From Punica granatum (taxonomy: Eukaryota > Streptophyta > Magnoliopsida > Myrtales > Lythraceae), in contig NC_045134.1 in assembly GCF_007655135.1 (NCBI RefSeq), forward strand, positions 7,646,982 to 7,710,981: a DNA stretch of 64,000 bases. The letters run 5' to 3'. Below, piece by piece: positions 44,601 to 56,518 of the stretch. The notes beneath the pieces were generated by a model that was given only the letters and a program-made list of their open reading frames with translations, ran no database searches and was not told where the DNA came from. Position numbers and translations under genes: made by a program. Numbering within the stretch: position 1 is the first letter of the stretch; each line of letters starts with the position of its first letter.

Positions 44601-47395
44601 TCTGTAAATAGAGGAGGTTTTGGACAAATTGGGCTGCTGAGGGATTGGGCCGAACCGTGCCGAGCTGGGCTAAACTGGGCCGAACTGGTCTGCTGGACCA
44701 AACTGGGCGGAGATCCCGGCTGGAATGGGCCGAACCAGACTGGAATCTGGACTGGGCCGAATTGGGCTGAGATCCGGGCTGGATTGGGGCCGAATTGGGC
44801 CACAAGGCTGGGCTGGGCCGATGGCGCGAGCTGGGCTGCTGGCGGCATGCCTGTTCAACCCGATGGACCCGATTAGCAGAAAAAAAAACGAAAAATGGAG
44901 AGAAGGAGAGGGATTGTCCGGGCGGCTGTGTGGTGGTTGGTCGTGACGACTTCCGACTCCAATGAGGGTTCCCTGTGATCCGTTGGAGGCTTGCGTGATA
45001 GGGGAGGCTCGGGTCTACCCGTGTGAAGGAGGAGCCGAGGAGAGGAATCGGGTCCTGTGGTTCGGTCCAAGATTTTAACCGGGGAAAGCAGGGGATTTTT
45101 TTTTGGCGGCTGAGCTGAGGGGTTTTCGGATTCGAGAGGAGCTGTGGGCGCGGGCATTGAGGGCGTGGGAGCTATGGGCAGGGGCGAGCTTCCGGGAGAA
45201 GAGGAAGAGCTCCGGCTTTTTTCGTGAGGAGTCCCGAGCCAAAAAAAAACCAAAACGGCTAGGGTTTTTCTCTGTTTTTTTTTTCGTGCGGGCCTCGCAG
45301 CTAGGGTTTCGTGAAGAAGAAGAAGAAGGAAAGGGAATCGAGATCGGCAAGATTTTTGTCGGAGATTTGCGAAAGAGGGGAAGAAAATCCCGGTTTTTTT
45401 GGTTGCAGGGACCAGAATGAAAGGAAGGAAAAAGGAAAGAGGAAAAAAGAAGAAAAGGAAAAGAAGTGGGCAGGAAGGAAAGAAATGGAAAGTCAAACTG
45501 ATCATTTGACCTTTGACTTTTTTTTTTTGTGTGTGGGCAACGGTCGGTCAGAACAGCTCAGACCGACTTGACCTTTTTTTTTTTAAATAGAGAATTCAAA
45601 TTTAATGCGTAGAGTTCAAAATCTCGTCTTTGCAATTGGATGTCCAAAAAATGATCTGGGACCGGTGTTGTGTTCAAAAAAATTTACAGATCAATGTTAT
45701 GCAATAAAATATTTTTTCGGCCTTGAGTTTTCTTTCCGGATTTTAAAAATTGACGTCGACACGCGCGAAATTTAAAGACACCCCATAAAAAATATTTTTA
45801 TAAAATTGATGTTAAATTAGAAAAATGTCATTTTTTCAAAAGCCATGAATGCTCGAGTAATTTACTAGAAATACTTCCTTCATACGGGGTGATAAAGTGA
45901 CGATTTTGTCCCTTTGGAGCCGGTGAACCGAAATGGGATGCTGACAGGTATATTTCTATCCCACCAACAAATCAACTGTAGACCTGAATCTCCCCTAAAA
46001 ACGATTTATCAAAGCCAATCTTAGATTAGTCTACCCCTAATCTATATCTAGAATTCCTCTTTTGAGTTTGTCTACGCAATTGAGACCAATACAATTAATG
46101 ATCAGGCAACTGCAAGTATTAAGTACGGAAATAAACTAAATAGATTAAAATAAAAAACTCACTAGGTCAAAAGAAAATAATCAAATTAATTACTGGGGTT
46201 CAAATTGTACTACCAGCGCATGAAATTAGCCCATAAGGAATGAAGAATACATGGAAGAATTCAACATAGACCTTGAAATTGAGGAGAAATTGACAAGAGT
46301 TTAAGATAAATATGACACAAGAACCCAAATTAAAAACCAAGTCTTCCTCTCTGTCTCTTGTATGCTTCCTTCTCCCCGCCGTCCACACTTAATATTCACA
46401 CCTACTTGGGCTTAAATAGGGAGAAAACTACAAACCATAACCAAAATCCTAAAATCTATCCTAATCTAGTTTCCCCAATAATCACAATTCAACTTCCTAA
46501 TTAAACACAAGAGATATTTACATAATCTTCTTTTCTAATTGAATCTTTGAAATAAACCTCGCTTGGTATCTGATTTTCTCGAGTCCACACGCTTCCGGAC
46601 GATTCTAGAAGTACCTTGAGCACCGAGTCAAAACAATTGCTATTAATGAACGGGACAAAGCCTGGCTAATCTAAGTGATCCATGTGCTCTCTTGAATACA
46701 TGCATCGATCCCGAACTCTCAAGCACTCCCAAATCCACGAACATCTGTTCTGAAATAGAACTCAATTCAATAGCACGAAATTCATAGGAATATTCCAATA
46801 ATCATGTAGAAGAGAGAAAAATACTAGATAACCTAGAAAATAAAACTTAACTAAAAATGAGCTAAATAATACTAAAACTCAACTAATTCAAGGTCCTAGC
46901 GTCGATTTATAGCCCAAAAAGTATCAAGATTAACTTGATTTTAAAAAAAATTGTCGGGGTAAATTACTTAGTTTATTAGAAGATTCCTTCGATTTGAAGT
47001 AAATTACACGGATTTTGACAATTCTTCACTTATATTGTTGGTAAATTACATGGATTTTGATATGGGGACTTTACTTAAATTTTTAATAAAGTAGTTGAGT
47101 GCACCATGCCGCCACTTTTGGTGATGGCACCATAGAATTCTCCTTAAGACCTAATTTTTTTGTGCGGGGTTTAGGGATTCAAACGAGTCTAAATTGCACC
47201 TTAAGGCCAGGGGGAGGGACTCCCTTTGCACCCCTAAAATAAGATCCATAGTGGTCTTAGCTTTCGTCGTTCCTGGGATAACAATAGAATACTAACACCG
47301 TCCAAATGGGATTGCTATCACTCGAAACATCGATAGAACTCACGTTCACCAGTACTTGATAAGTCGATCCAACTATCATCAACCTAGAAGGTAGA
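41690..47395. mobile_element. Retroelement-derived region in unit 2, split by a solo LTR
   Basis: The flanks 41690-42199 and 45947-47395 read through if the solo LTR is removed, and resemble non-coding plant LTR-retrotransposon sequence (for example GTGAGTAGAGTATCGTTCCC at 41814). The first 165 bases match unit 1 at 29093-29270; the rest is missing in unit 1, which looks like an internal deletion there. No coding domain recognised. Confidence 0.45.
42200..45946. mobile_element. 3.75-kb presumed solo LTR of a large LTR retrotransposon
   Basis: It begins TGTGCGCACCCG and ends GGGATGCTGACA (TG...CA), with an exact 5-bp target duplication GGTAT at 42195-42199 and 45947-45951. No protein domain, primer-binding site or second LTR copy is visible inside, so a single very long LTR left by LTR-LTR recombination is the simplest reading; a LARD-like non-coding element is the alternative. 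The interior has degenerate GGACTGATTTGAAAA-type repeats (about 43890-44470), GGGCCGAACTGGGCTG-type repeats (44630-44850) and a purine/T-rich stretch (45290-45590). Tat/Ogre elements have LTRs of this size; that assignment is inference. Confidence 0.7.
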
Positions 47396-47475
47396 GTGAG
47401 TGGAAGGGGAAAATCATTCGATTAATTTGATGAAGGATTCAAATTGTCATTGATGAAATTAATTTCGAAGCAAAC

Positions 47476-49168
47476 TTAAGAGATTACAGAAAATACTGTC
47501 TGTACAACAGTGAGCAGGAGAAGGATCACAGCTGCGATCACGGAAATGCCCGCCCACGGAGTGTTGAAGTAGTTTTGCCTCAGCGCCGCTTTCCACTTGT
47601 GCCATGGCACTTTGTAGTATGTCAGCAGCTGTTTGCGGAGATGAGCGTAATGAGATTCACCTGTCATAAGAAGACCCTGTGCCAGGCTGTTAAAAATGTT
47701 CGCTGCCTGCAGACTGTCACCAAGGGTATTCTCAATAATCCCGCACTCGACCAGCAGGTCTATGTCCTTGGGGGTGTCGATGAGCTGATCCATGAAACTG
47801 AAATAAGCTGTAAACCAAGAGTCATCAAGGTAATGGCACTGCTCAAAAGCGAGCAGGTTTCTGTAAATAGTTTCGGTGTAATCACCCATGAACATGTGGG
47901 GGATCGATAGCACCCCGTCTTTGAACTCGATATCGAGGAGATGGGTACTCGAGTGTTTTGCAAATCTTACTCCAGCTTGATGCAGTTCAGTGGCAGTGGG
48001 GATGCGTGATGGAATTTGTAGTTCCTTCTTTACTGGTGAATCCTTCTTGGATGATAGGTGACAAGCCCAGAGGCAGTCCAGAAAATGCTCTATCTTACGG
48101 TTTTTAACCTTTATTGGATCATATCCTTTAGTTCCGATATCTCCTCTTAAGTTGACGAAGTGGCACACGAGTTCTGTGAAAAATAAATCTCCTCCTCCTC
48201 CTCCTTTCGTTTCTTCCACGTCTTCTTGTCCTTTTACCCCTTCATCTGCTTCTTCCTCTGATAAAGAGTCGATTTGGATTTCGACTTTAGCAAAAAGATC
48301 TTCGAGAATGAACAACGGGAGCTGGTTTTCGAGTAAGAACATATCTTCCATAATGTTCGACATATAGTAGGGCCTATTAAAGATCCTGCAACATTCTGCC
48401 ATCTCTCCTCCTGCGAAGATCACTAAGAGCAGGACTATAAATGCTGCATCGACCATCACAATCTCCACGAGCTTATCACTCTCAAGCAGGATAGTGTCCG
48501 CATAGTAACTCCGCAATTTCTCTTCTCTTTCCTTGACGAACACAAGATACTCCTCCAAACTGAGCTGCGTTTACAGATCTGAGTATTTAGGCTCAAGAGA
48601 CAAATATAGACACAAAGTAGCCGCATAATCCTGTTTACGTGTGTACATCTGGACGTATGCATCTATCCTAATCATGTTCAAACACTGATGAATGAATAGC
48701 TAGGACACTGGTAGCTTTGACTTCACTTAAAGCCTAAACTTGTCAAAATGCATACGTATAGTCTGATACACGGTTATGCAAAAATACCTGCGCCCTTTGA
48801 AGGAAACGTGCGAAGAACCTCTGCTTGTATTCTTCCATGGCTTCAAGGTCCTTTCTTCCGTGGTGCATCGGGCCTATGGAGACAAAACTCGGAGCGTAGG
48901 CAGATGGTTTCTTGACAAGGAGACGCCGAGGGACCTTATAGATGGAGTAGTGACTAGAGAGAGGAGACAACGGGTCAAGTTTCTTTCTCAATGAGGCAAG
49001 CAAAGGAATGTGTGGGTTTTCTATATCACGATGATGATCATCATCAGCAGCAGCAGAATCCTTTATAAACAACTGCTGCTCTTCCACATTTTCTTCTGTC
49101 TCTGATGATTCCTTTGCATCCTTGCGTCCTTCCTTATGATTATCACTGCAAAAACATGAAGCCCCCAT
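47476..49168 (-). CDS. DUF247/UPF0481 family membrane-anchored protein (unit 2 copy, intact)
   Basis: Two exons on the minus strand, 49168-48788 and 48564-47476 (stop TAA), with GT/AG borders in phase, give 489 residues, normal for the family. Start: MGASCFCSD at 49168. Motifs in order: PHIPLLASLRKKLD, HYSIYKVPRRLL, SFVSIGPMHHGRKDLEAMEE, ECCRIFNRPYY, LLENQLPLFILEDLF, an acidic low-complexity loop ending in a Gly run, FVNLRGDIG, FMGDYTETIYRNLLAFEQCH, FMDQLIDTPKDIDLL, KVPWHKWKAALRQNYF, and the C-terminal hydrophobic anchor SVIAAVILLLLTVVQTVFSV. It is the functional twin of the pseudogene at 29346-31029. Retention of the full frame beside a dead copy suggests selection or recent decay of the other. 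Function unknown; the C-terminal segment predicts membrane attachment. The gene at 18680-20978 is a more distant paralogue. Confidence 0.92.
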
Positions 49169-49264
49169 GTTGCTGTTTATATTAAAAATTACCGTAAATG
49201 TAATTATCGATATACATATTTATACATATATATATATATTCTATAACTATATATAGGAAATCAA

Positions 49265-50870
49265 TTAGCAAAAAGAGGGGGGAAAAAAAACGGTGCCTTA
49301 CCATTCATATTTAGAATGTTATCAAATTTGAAATTATTTCCGCTTCCCTTACCATATTACCTTGTCGTCATAATTCAAATAGTCAAAGCTGTAAACTCCG
49401 TACATTATGCGAGTGAAAGGATAAAATAGTGCTTGATCAATATGAAGGTATAAAAGAATATTGGTATACCTGGCTCAACTGAATTAGTCGGGGCCTAATT
49501 AGACTTTTGAATATTATGGTTCACACCGAAAAAGAACAGTGGTATAAACATGGAGCTTTATTGAGTCCATGGCGAGAGGCATAGCAATTAAGTAAAAAAT
49601 AAAAATAAAAAAGAAATATATAGAATATTTTGGTAGAGTAAAAAATATTAAAGAATTTAAGATAAAATAAAGAAATAAAGGAAATGGAACTCCTTCCCAA
49701 CCCCCCACAACCCCGCCCCGTGCGGGCGCCCCCCCCCCCCCCCCCCCCCCCCCCAGCCCCCGAAGTACGAGCGGCCCCCTCCTTCGCTCACATACATCTG
49801 CACTCTTTTCTTAAACTGGGCGCTTCTATATATATAATATATAATGGCAAAACGAAAGGAGAATGATTAAACTGCTTTGCTCGAAAACCTCCAGCTCACG
49901 CTGGATTGTCCTCTCATTTACCACAAACAAAATGGCTTCAAGAAGTCTTTCTCCATTAATGTATACTTGAACCTTGTCAGTGAAATTTGAGATGCATAAC
50001 CTAATTAATTTATATGAACCCGAAGCGCCTTTTTCAATTCTCCTAATAATCTGATAAGAGAGAGTCATAAGGCTAGAAAATTTGACAAATACATAGAAAG
50101 CTTTTGAAAAGTACAGCTGTCTCCACTTATAGAGTAAACAAGGCTTGCTCCTCCATCATCTTTCGATCCTTCCTTCAACATCGTCATTTCAACAATGAAT
50201 GCTTTAGAGACATGCTTGCGGGGTTTGAAAGCTCTCGATAATTCTGTGGAGAAGTCTACTTTGGGAGCATGGCAAGTATTAGGAGAAGTGTTTGCAGTGG
50301 GATACTGGAGAACTAATTTTGTGCAGATGTATGGTATTATATTTCAGTTTTTTTTTCTTTGTTAATGATGATATATGAAATTACCAGATCCGGTTTAAAA
50401 AAGTTTGATTTAATTGTCTCGCTTATCTTATCTTCTTAAAGCTTGAGTATTCCACTGTCAGTATAGCAGAGCCTCTCTACCATGGTGACCTATGACAATC
50501 GGCTACCTAATTTTGGTGCACTTTCTTTGGTGGAGGTTTATTCATTCCAGCTGTTTCTTCTTTTACTGAGATGCAAGGCTATCCATTTGAAATACAAATT
50601 TAGAGACTTTTTACGCATTATACTTGAAAGGCTTTCACTGTTAAGGGGATTGGGTGCTTGAATTTGTTGAGAAAGAGCCACAGATTTTCTAATTGTATAC
50701 AGAGGTCTGCGTCAATGATGAGAAGATTCCCAAAGGAAGCAACAACCAAGCAGAGAAGATGATTCATTTCTTCAAGTAACATTGGATCCTTGCTCTAGAT
50801 AGATGGAGACCCAGAATAGAGGAGGTCGTCTTGAACATTCTTCCAAATTGCATTTATTTTGTTGAGTTAA
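49265..50870. other. Unit 2-specific block absent from unit 1
   Basis: Unit 1 goes directly from the GGAAATCAATTA-like sequence (31089) to GTAGTATTAATTACG (31127), while here 1.6 kb intervenes. It contains a 26-C run (49729-49754). A 56-codon plus-strand frame at 50195-50365 (MNALETCLRGLKALDN...) and a minus-strand frame at 50068-49826 have no family I recognise. No inverted ends or target duplication were found, so insertion here versus deletion in unit 1 is open. Confidence 0.5.
49729..49754. repeat. Homopolymer of 26 cytosines
   Basis: Uninterrupted C26 within C-rich DNA (49696-49785). Such a run is rare in AT-rich plant DNA, and its length is liable to sequencing or assembly error. Confidence 0.85.
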
Positions 50871-52881
50871 CGTAGTATTAATTACGTTATCAAGTGCATT
50901 TTGATGGGATTCCATAAGAATTGAAAATGTTATCCAATTATTATGCTCTCTATTCAACTGACCAAAACCCAAGCTAATGTAGTGAAAGATTTACATTATT
51001 CTATTGTCAAGCAAGCTGTCCGATTCCGAATTGCTTAAAAATAATTATCCCACACCCTTCATAAACTCAATTAGCAACATATTAATTAAAAGTACAAATA
51101 TATTAGCGCTCCTTTGCTCTCTTAACTAATTTGTGCGGATGATACCATAGAAAAATCCTATACAAGAGTTACCCAAAAGAAAATCCTATACAAAATTAAG
51201 ATTACATGAAAAACTCTCGCATTGCACTAGCAATATTTTTAAATATTCATAGCATATAGTCTTATAAATATTACATTAATTATTAAGAAAAGTAATAAAA
51301 AATAATTACGGCTTTATGATTTATGGTTTTAGGGTTTAGTTTTTGGCGTTAGAATTTAAACTTTTAGCCTTAGGAATTTATGGTTTTAGTTTTCAGGGTT
51401 AAGGTTTATGAATTGGTGCTTTAGGTTTAGAAATTTCGGAGTTTAAATAGGATTTTTTGGTGTTAATTTTTTTTCCAGTATATCTATTAAATTTAGTAAT
51501 TAAGAAAGAATATTTTTTTTTTCAGAAAGGAAAATTAATTAGAAAAGAGAATTAATTAATTAATGCCAAAATTGTGGTAAGGGTATTTTAGGCATTGAAA
51601 GATTCGGGTGCAGTTATTAATTGATCAACTTGATCAAAGCTGAATAAACTTTGATATTGTTTACATTTGCATTACTGTTTGAACTTTTGATACTGTTGGT
51701 CAAAGTAATTTACAATGTTGAAAATAAAATTGACTCACTTTTTTGTATAGATATCATGTTAATGTTATATATTATTTCTTCATTTACTCTGACCATAGAA
51801 CAAATGACTGAAGCTGATTCAAATACTTGTTTCTGCTCTTGGGGCATGAATTGGTAGAGACAACGATATATTTAGGACATTATAGTAGAGAGGCATGGAA
51901 AGACAAACCTCTGAATTAAGAGTGCAATGGGAACCAAACTTTTAGAGATTAACATATAGCATAGGAAGGCGATGCTATTCGAGTTACAATGTCTTCTTTT
52001 CGGTCTTTGATTGTCATCTCTCTAGATTTACACATGTTGATGAACTAATACATATTGTCAAGTTATACACAAAGGGCACAACTTAAAGATCAAAATCAAC
52101 TCTCAAATGAAGAAGTAATTGGAGTTATAATATTCTCATGTATCCTAATTTGTATTATGGTTCAACCCAATCTACAAAAGGGAATGATTATTTTATATCC
52201 AAGACACTAGTTAATAATATACATGATAGTTCAACCTCGCATATAAAAAGGATTATTTTTCACATGCCATATCCGATCAAACAAATTATGTGATGGTTCA
52301 TGCCAATACTTTAAAAAGAGGATCATTTCCTAGAAAACCTATATGATAGATCCATGTCATTTGGGGGTCGAACCAATATATAATTAAAGTCGATTACATT
52401 GTGAGAGCATATTGACCAGACCAATAAAAAACATTGCAATAATTATTAAAGTGAAACGACCACTCTACAGCAAATTCAAATATGTTTTCCACAATAGTTA
52501 GTCGTACAATTTGCTCGAACCAATTTCTTGTGTGGAAACTAATTTGACGGGCCATATTATTCTTCATTAAATCTTGACAACAATATAAAATGATAACATT
52601 GTTATTGTGGACAATTATGTCTATTTGTACACATAATAGTTATCCAAACAAAAAGTACCAATGAAAATAACTGAATTGGACATCTTTTAACGATAATTCA
52701 TGGTGCACGCATACTATATGTTTAAGTTAGTTCACTATATTATGAACATTATAATGTAAACTTTTCACTTTAAAAATTGGCTCTACATAATTGTAATATG
52801 CTGAAAAGAACATCTATGGTAGAAAAATAATATGTTGCATTTATATTAATTCTGAACCAGTTATAATACATATGTATATGG
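50871..52881. other. Unit 2 intergenic DNA, paralogous to 31120-34100
   Basis: AT-rich and collinear with unit 1 except for the missing TRIM block. No gene. The empty TRIM site is at about 52155-52175 (TTTGTATTATGGTTCAACCC). Confidence 0.6.
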
Positions 52882-53450
52882 TCATTTCTTCGACCCTGGG
52901 AGCATTTATTATTTTATATTTTGATTAAACAACTCATAATTGGAAATAAATATCGAAAATAAAGTTGAGATAAAATAATTGTAAATAAAATTGGAAATAA
53001 AAATCATATTAAATTAAATAACAAGATAAATTCGAAAACAAAGTTGTATTTTTATGAAATAAAATACGTATATATGATAAAATATCTAAAGTAAAGTTAT
53101 TTTTATAACAGAAATAAAATAAAATTTTAAAGTTGATCTTATTATAATATAAAATAAAAAATATAGTAAATATAACAAAATTCAAATAAATAAAATAAGT
53201 ATAATAAAAGTATTGTAATATCTTTTAAAATAGTTTTGTAAATATTTTAATATTTTTAATTAAAAATAGTTATTTATTCATTGTAAAACAAATATTGTAA
53301 GAATAAGTGTTATTTATTGTGACTGGGCATTTGCAAAGTTTAAAATAAAATAAATGATTTAATTGTAAATTAAATATGAATATAAAATAATTGAAAAATA
53401 AAGTAGAAAACTTGATTTTAAATTATGAAAAGAGAAAATTAAATGAACTC
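52882..53450. other. Very AT-rich spacer
   Basis: Dominated by AAATAAAAT-type sequence with no feature recognised. Confidence 0.5.
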
Positions 53451-53454
53451 AAGT

Positions 53455-53703
53455 GTACTGGGGTGGCTCCCATTTCTGGTCGTCACCCCATCAGACAAGG
53501 TAGGTGGCACGGTTGAAGGATGCACGCGACCTCGTCTGGGCAATGGCAGCAGGTACCAGAGCCACACAACTGGTTCGAATCTCCTCACTCTCTTCACATG
53601 GAAGGTCTCGTTTGGGGGTGTTGACCCGTGTCAGAGGGAGTCAAACCACTCCATTCCTCAACAGTATGCTTTTATATATATCGGCCGGCTTTTAAAAAAA
53701 AAA
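53455..53703 (+). mobile_element. tRNA-derived SINE
   Basis: An island of balanced composition within AT-rich DNA. It has a box A-like TGGCACGGTTGAAGG near 53505, a consensus box B GGTTCGAATC at 53572-53581, a GC-balanced body (GTGTTGACCCGTGTCAGAGG near 53617) and a terminal A10 tail at 53694-53703. No protein frame is credible. The head resembles a degenerate tRNA. Target duplication was not identified. Confidence 0.65.
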
Positions 53704-53955
53704 TTGCTGATTGGTTTAAGTGTCAGGACTGGCCTATTAAAGTAATGACAAATTTTGATGTAACTTTGAATCCGATTCAATGAACTTGTGAAGCCATTGA
53801 AATATTTGAGGGTAGAAATGATGTTTCTGGGTTCAAAGGACTTGTATATGATTAAGAAAACTACCATTCTACCATGACACATAAATTAGTGTATTATTAT
53901 AGAATTTGCCTAATCGCATACATAAATTTGATTAACCGCCATATCCCTTGTGATG

Positions 53956-53989
<34 letters not shown>

Positions 53990-55601
53990 AACTGCATATG
54001 CAAGAAACAAAATGAGAAAGAAAATATGCAGGAGTGCTAACCTTTTTCGTTTTTGTTTTTGCTGAGTTATAACCCAAATAACAGCGCTCTCGCTGGTTTG
54101 TGCTAATTAAGTTTTAACTTTATACATTATAATGGGATCCTAGCAAAAATGATTTTTGAGTTTGCGTATGCTTTTTTCCGGTTACAAACTGAGAGACTCA
54201 TGAACTTAATAGGTGATAGGATCAAAATCTTAAACAAATCTTGTATGAGTCAAACCTAGAATGCATTCTGATTCAGAGTTGAGGGTAGATTTATATACAT
54301 ACCTCATCTCCTTCCTTGCAATCTCGTCTCTGGCTCTCTGTGTGTTTTCTTATATAGAGGTGTGTTCTTAATTTCTCGTTTGCCCAGCCAGCAACTCATA
54401 CTTATATAGCAACTCAGAAGAAAACGCTGTTTTACAAACTTTTTATTTACGAGTGCTTGGTTGTCCCACGTGATTGGGACAATGAATTGTACAGCTAGAT
54501 TACATAAATACATAATTATCAGCGTATATATCTTAATCGTGTGATTATAATTAACTAGACTTATACCTGCGCGGTTTTCGACATTAATTATTATTGAAGA
54601 ATTATTCAACTTGTTGCCTCATTTTAAAAATATTAATTATTTTATGATTCTGGAATTACTCTTTAAAAATTCAAAAATTGTCTTTTGTATAACTTTTGTT
54701 TTGGGTGATTTTGTTTTTTGCATAACTTTATCTAAGTAATATATACAGAAATTAAATTCATCAAGTTGAATTAGCTAAATTAAAATAGTTCGTTGAACGG
54801 AAAAAAAAGCATTATATTTTGTTCTTTTTTCCCTTGAGAGGATGAGGGAAATCATATAAGCATTTTTTTTTAAAAAAGAACTCTATATATTGTGTAATTT
54901 AAAGTGCTCCCACATAAATCTCCCGTTCGTGCTGTGAAATCCATATTAATAATTATTACTGAATTCGATTTCTTATATTATTATTCATTACTGAATTTTC
55001 TATCATAAAGTTTGTTTATAAAATCCGTGCATTATACGAGACTTAAAAACCCAATATTACTATATCACGATTTACTCAAACAATGCAAGTACTATTAAAC
55101 ATCACACTGTTTTAGGATCAGGGTACTCTTTCACCCCTTTTCAATAGAAAAGCCCACTATATACCTATCCTTTTCATTAAACTTCTAATGTTAAGACACC
55201 CTTTAATACTTTTTCACTATAAAACTTCCTACCTTGCCTCCCTATTCTCATAACCGTCATATGTACCACTACTGTAGTGCCTGCTCTGCTATCACCATCT
55301 ACTGCTATTGTTGCAAATGCTGGAAGTCCTTGCGCTTTAAATATCTTCCCTTCATGACCTTCGAATATATTTTAGTTCTCGTTCCTCAGGGGTACATGTA
55401 TAAAATAAAAGGGACGAGTTGTTTCAAATATCAATTATAAAAGCAAGTTATCTCTAGTTTCCAACAAAAATAAATAAATTAAAGACATTGAAATTAGATT
55501 TACTCTTCTGCCTTAGAAGTAGCCTAAAGTGTATTATTTCTTTTTTCTAGTTTTATTTATTAAATTGTAATAATGTAACATAAATATAATTTACTAGAAC
55601 A

Positions 55602-55632
<31 letters not shown>

Positions 55633-56518
55633 AATAATCTAGAGTCTGGTCAATTTCCCTGGAGTTTTCTTTCCTAAAACCCACCCCGGCCCGACCGAGT
55701 CCTGAATTTGAAAGCGAAATGCAACTAAATTCCTTAAGTTTTTTTTTTTTGGTTCTATCTATGTCGAGTTTTTTCGGGGTTTCGGGTTATGGGTGCTATT
55801 GCAAGACTATTCGTGAAAATAATATTTCTGTTAATTATTTTTAAACTTCTATTGAAAATTTCAATTCATTTTCATGACTTTTTCTTTCGGGCATTTTATT
55901 TAAATGAAAAGATTGATTTATAAAAAAGATATGACCTAAAAATTATTTTCCGAAATAATCTTTTTTTGTTAGATGCTTTGGTCATTGTATTTATATTATT
56001 TTTTGATAATTATATTATCGGTTTTATTCTAAAAATTATTTGTATTAGTTACACAGTATTCATCAACTTCCCATTATATATATATATATATATATATATA
56101 TCATTAGTACACTAATTTTGCATATAATTTTTTCTGTTAGGTATATGTAGATATTATGATCCATATGTATGTCTTCAGTAAAATTAATATTATTTATTTC
56201 TTTTATTAAATTAAGTTGGATATTATTTGTAAATATTGTTATTATTTTTATTATATTTTTATTATTTTTTATTTAAAAATTATTTAAATGCTCATGGACC
56301 CCCTTGGTAGTCTTCTATGTTCCACGTGGGAATCGCCACTGCCATGTTAGAAAAATCTGTTAAAATTTACTGGAAAATAATGACATACTAGATGTGATAC
56401 GAAACTAGTAGTTCGTGAATTTTCATTCAATTAAAAATAATTCGTGATAGAAATGATAAAATGGAAAAACTTCATGCTTCTTTAAATCATTAACCCTTAT
56501 AGATTTTATTTATTATTT
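53704..56518. other. AT-rich intergenic DNA with microsatellites and a possible Helitron end
   Basis: TA repeats lie near 53961-53986, 55593-55632 and 56077-56101. On the minus strand, CCGCGCAGG followed by TATAAGTCTAG ending at about 54555 (next base T) resembles a decayed Helitron 3' end. Frames at 54304-54609 (minus) and 55234-55440 (plus) have no recognisable domain. Confidence 0.45.

Larger units (their letters stand above)
34101..52881. repeat. Segmental tandem duplication, unit 2 (expanded by insertions)
   Basis: This unit is collinear with 25410-34100 but 18.8 kb long. Relative to unit 1 the extra blocks are 36275-38440, 39892-41675, about 41856-47395 (of which 42200-45946 is a solo LTR) and about 49265-50870. 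It lacks the TRIM block at 32387-33360. It holds the intact DUF247 gene. The junction with unit 1 is direct, at about 34101-34106. Confidence 0.9.

Noticed and set aside
44543..45571. Several long frames on both strands (101-210 codons)
   Set aside because: They come from GGGCCGAACTGGGC-type repeats and purine/T-rich runs inside the presumed solo LTR; no domain.
54545..54580. Helitron end on the minus strand near 54555
   Set aside because: CTAG followed by T fits, but the hairpin is only three pairs, so I mention it in the intergenic entry without calling an element.
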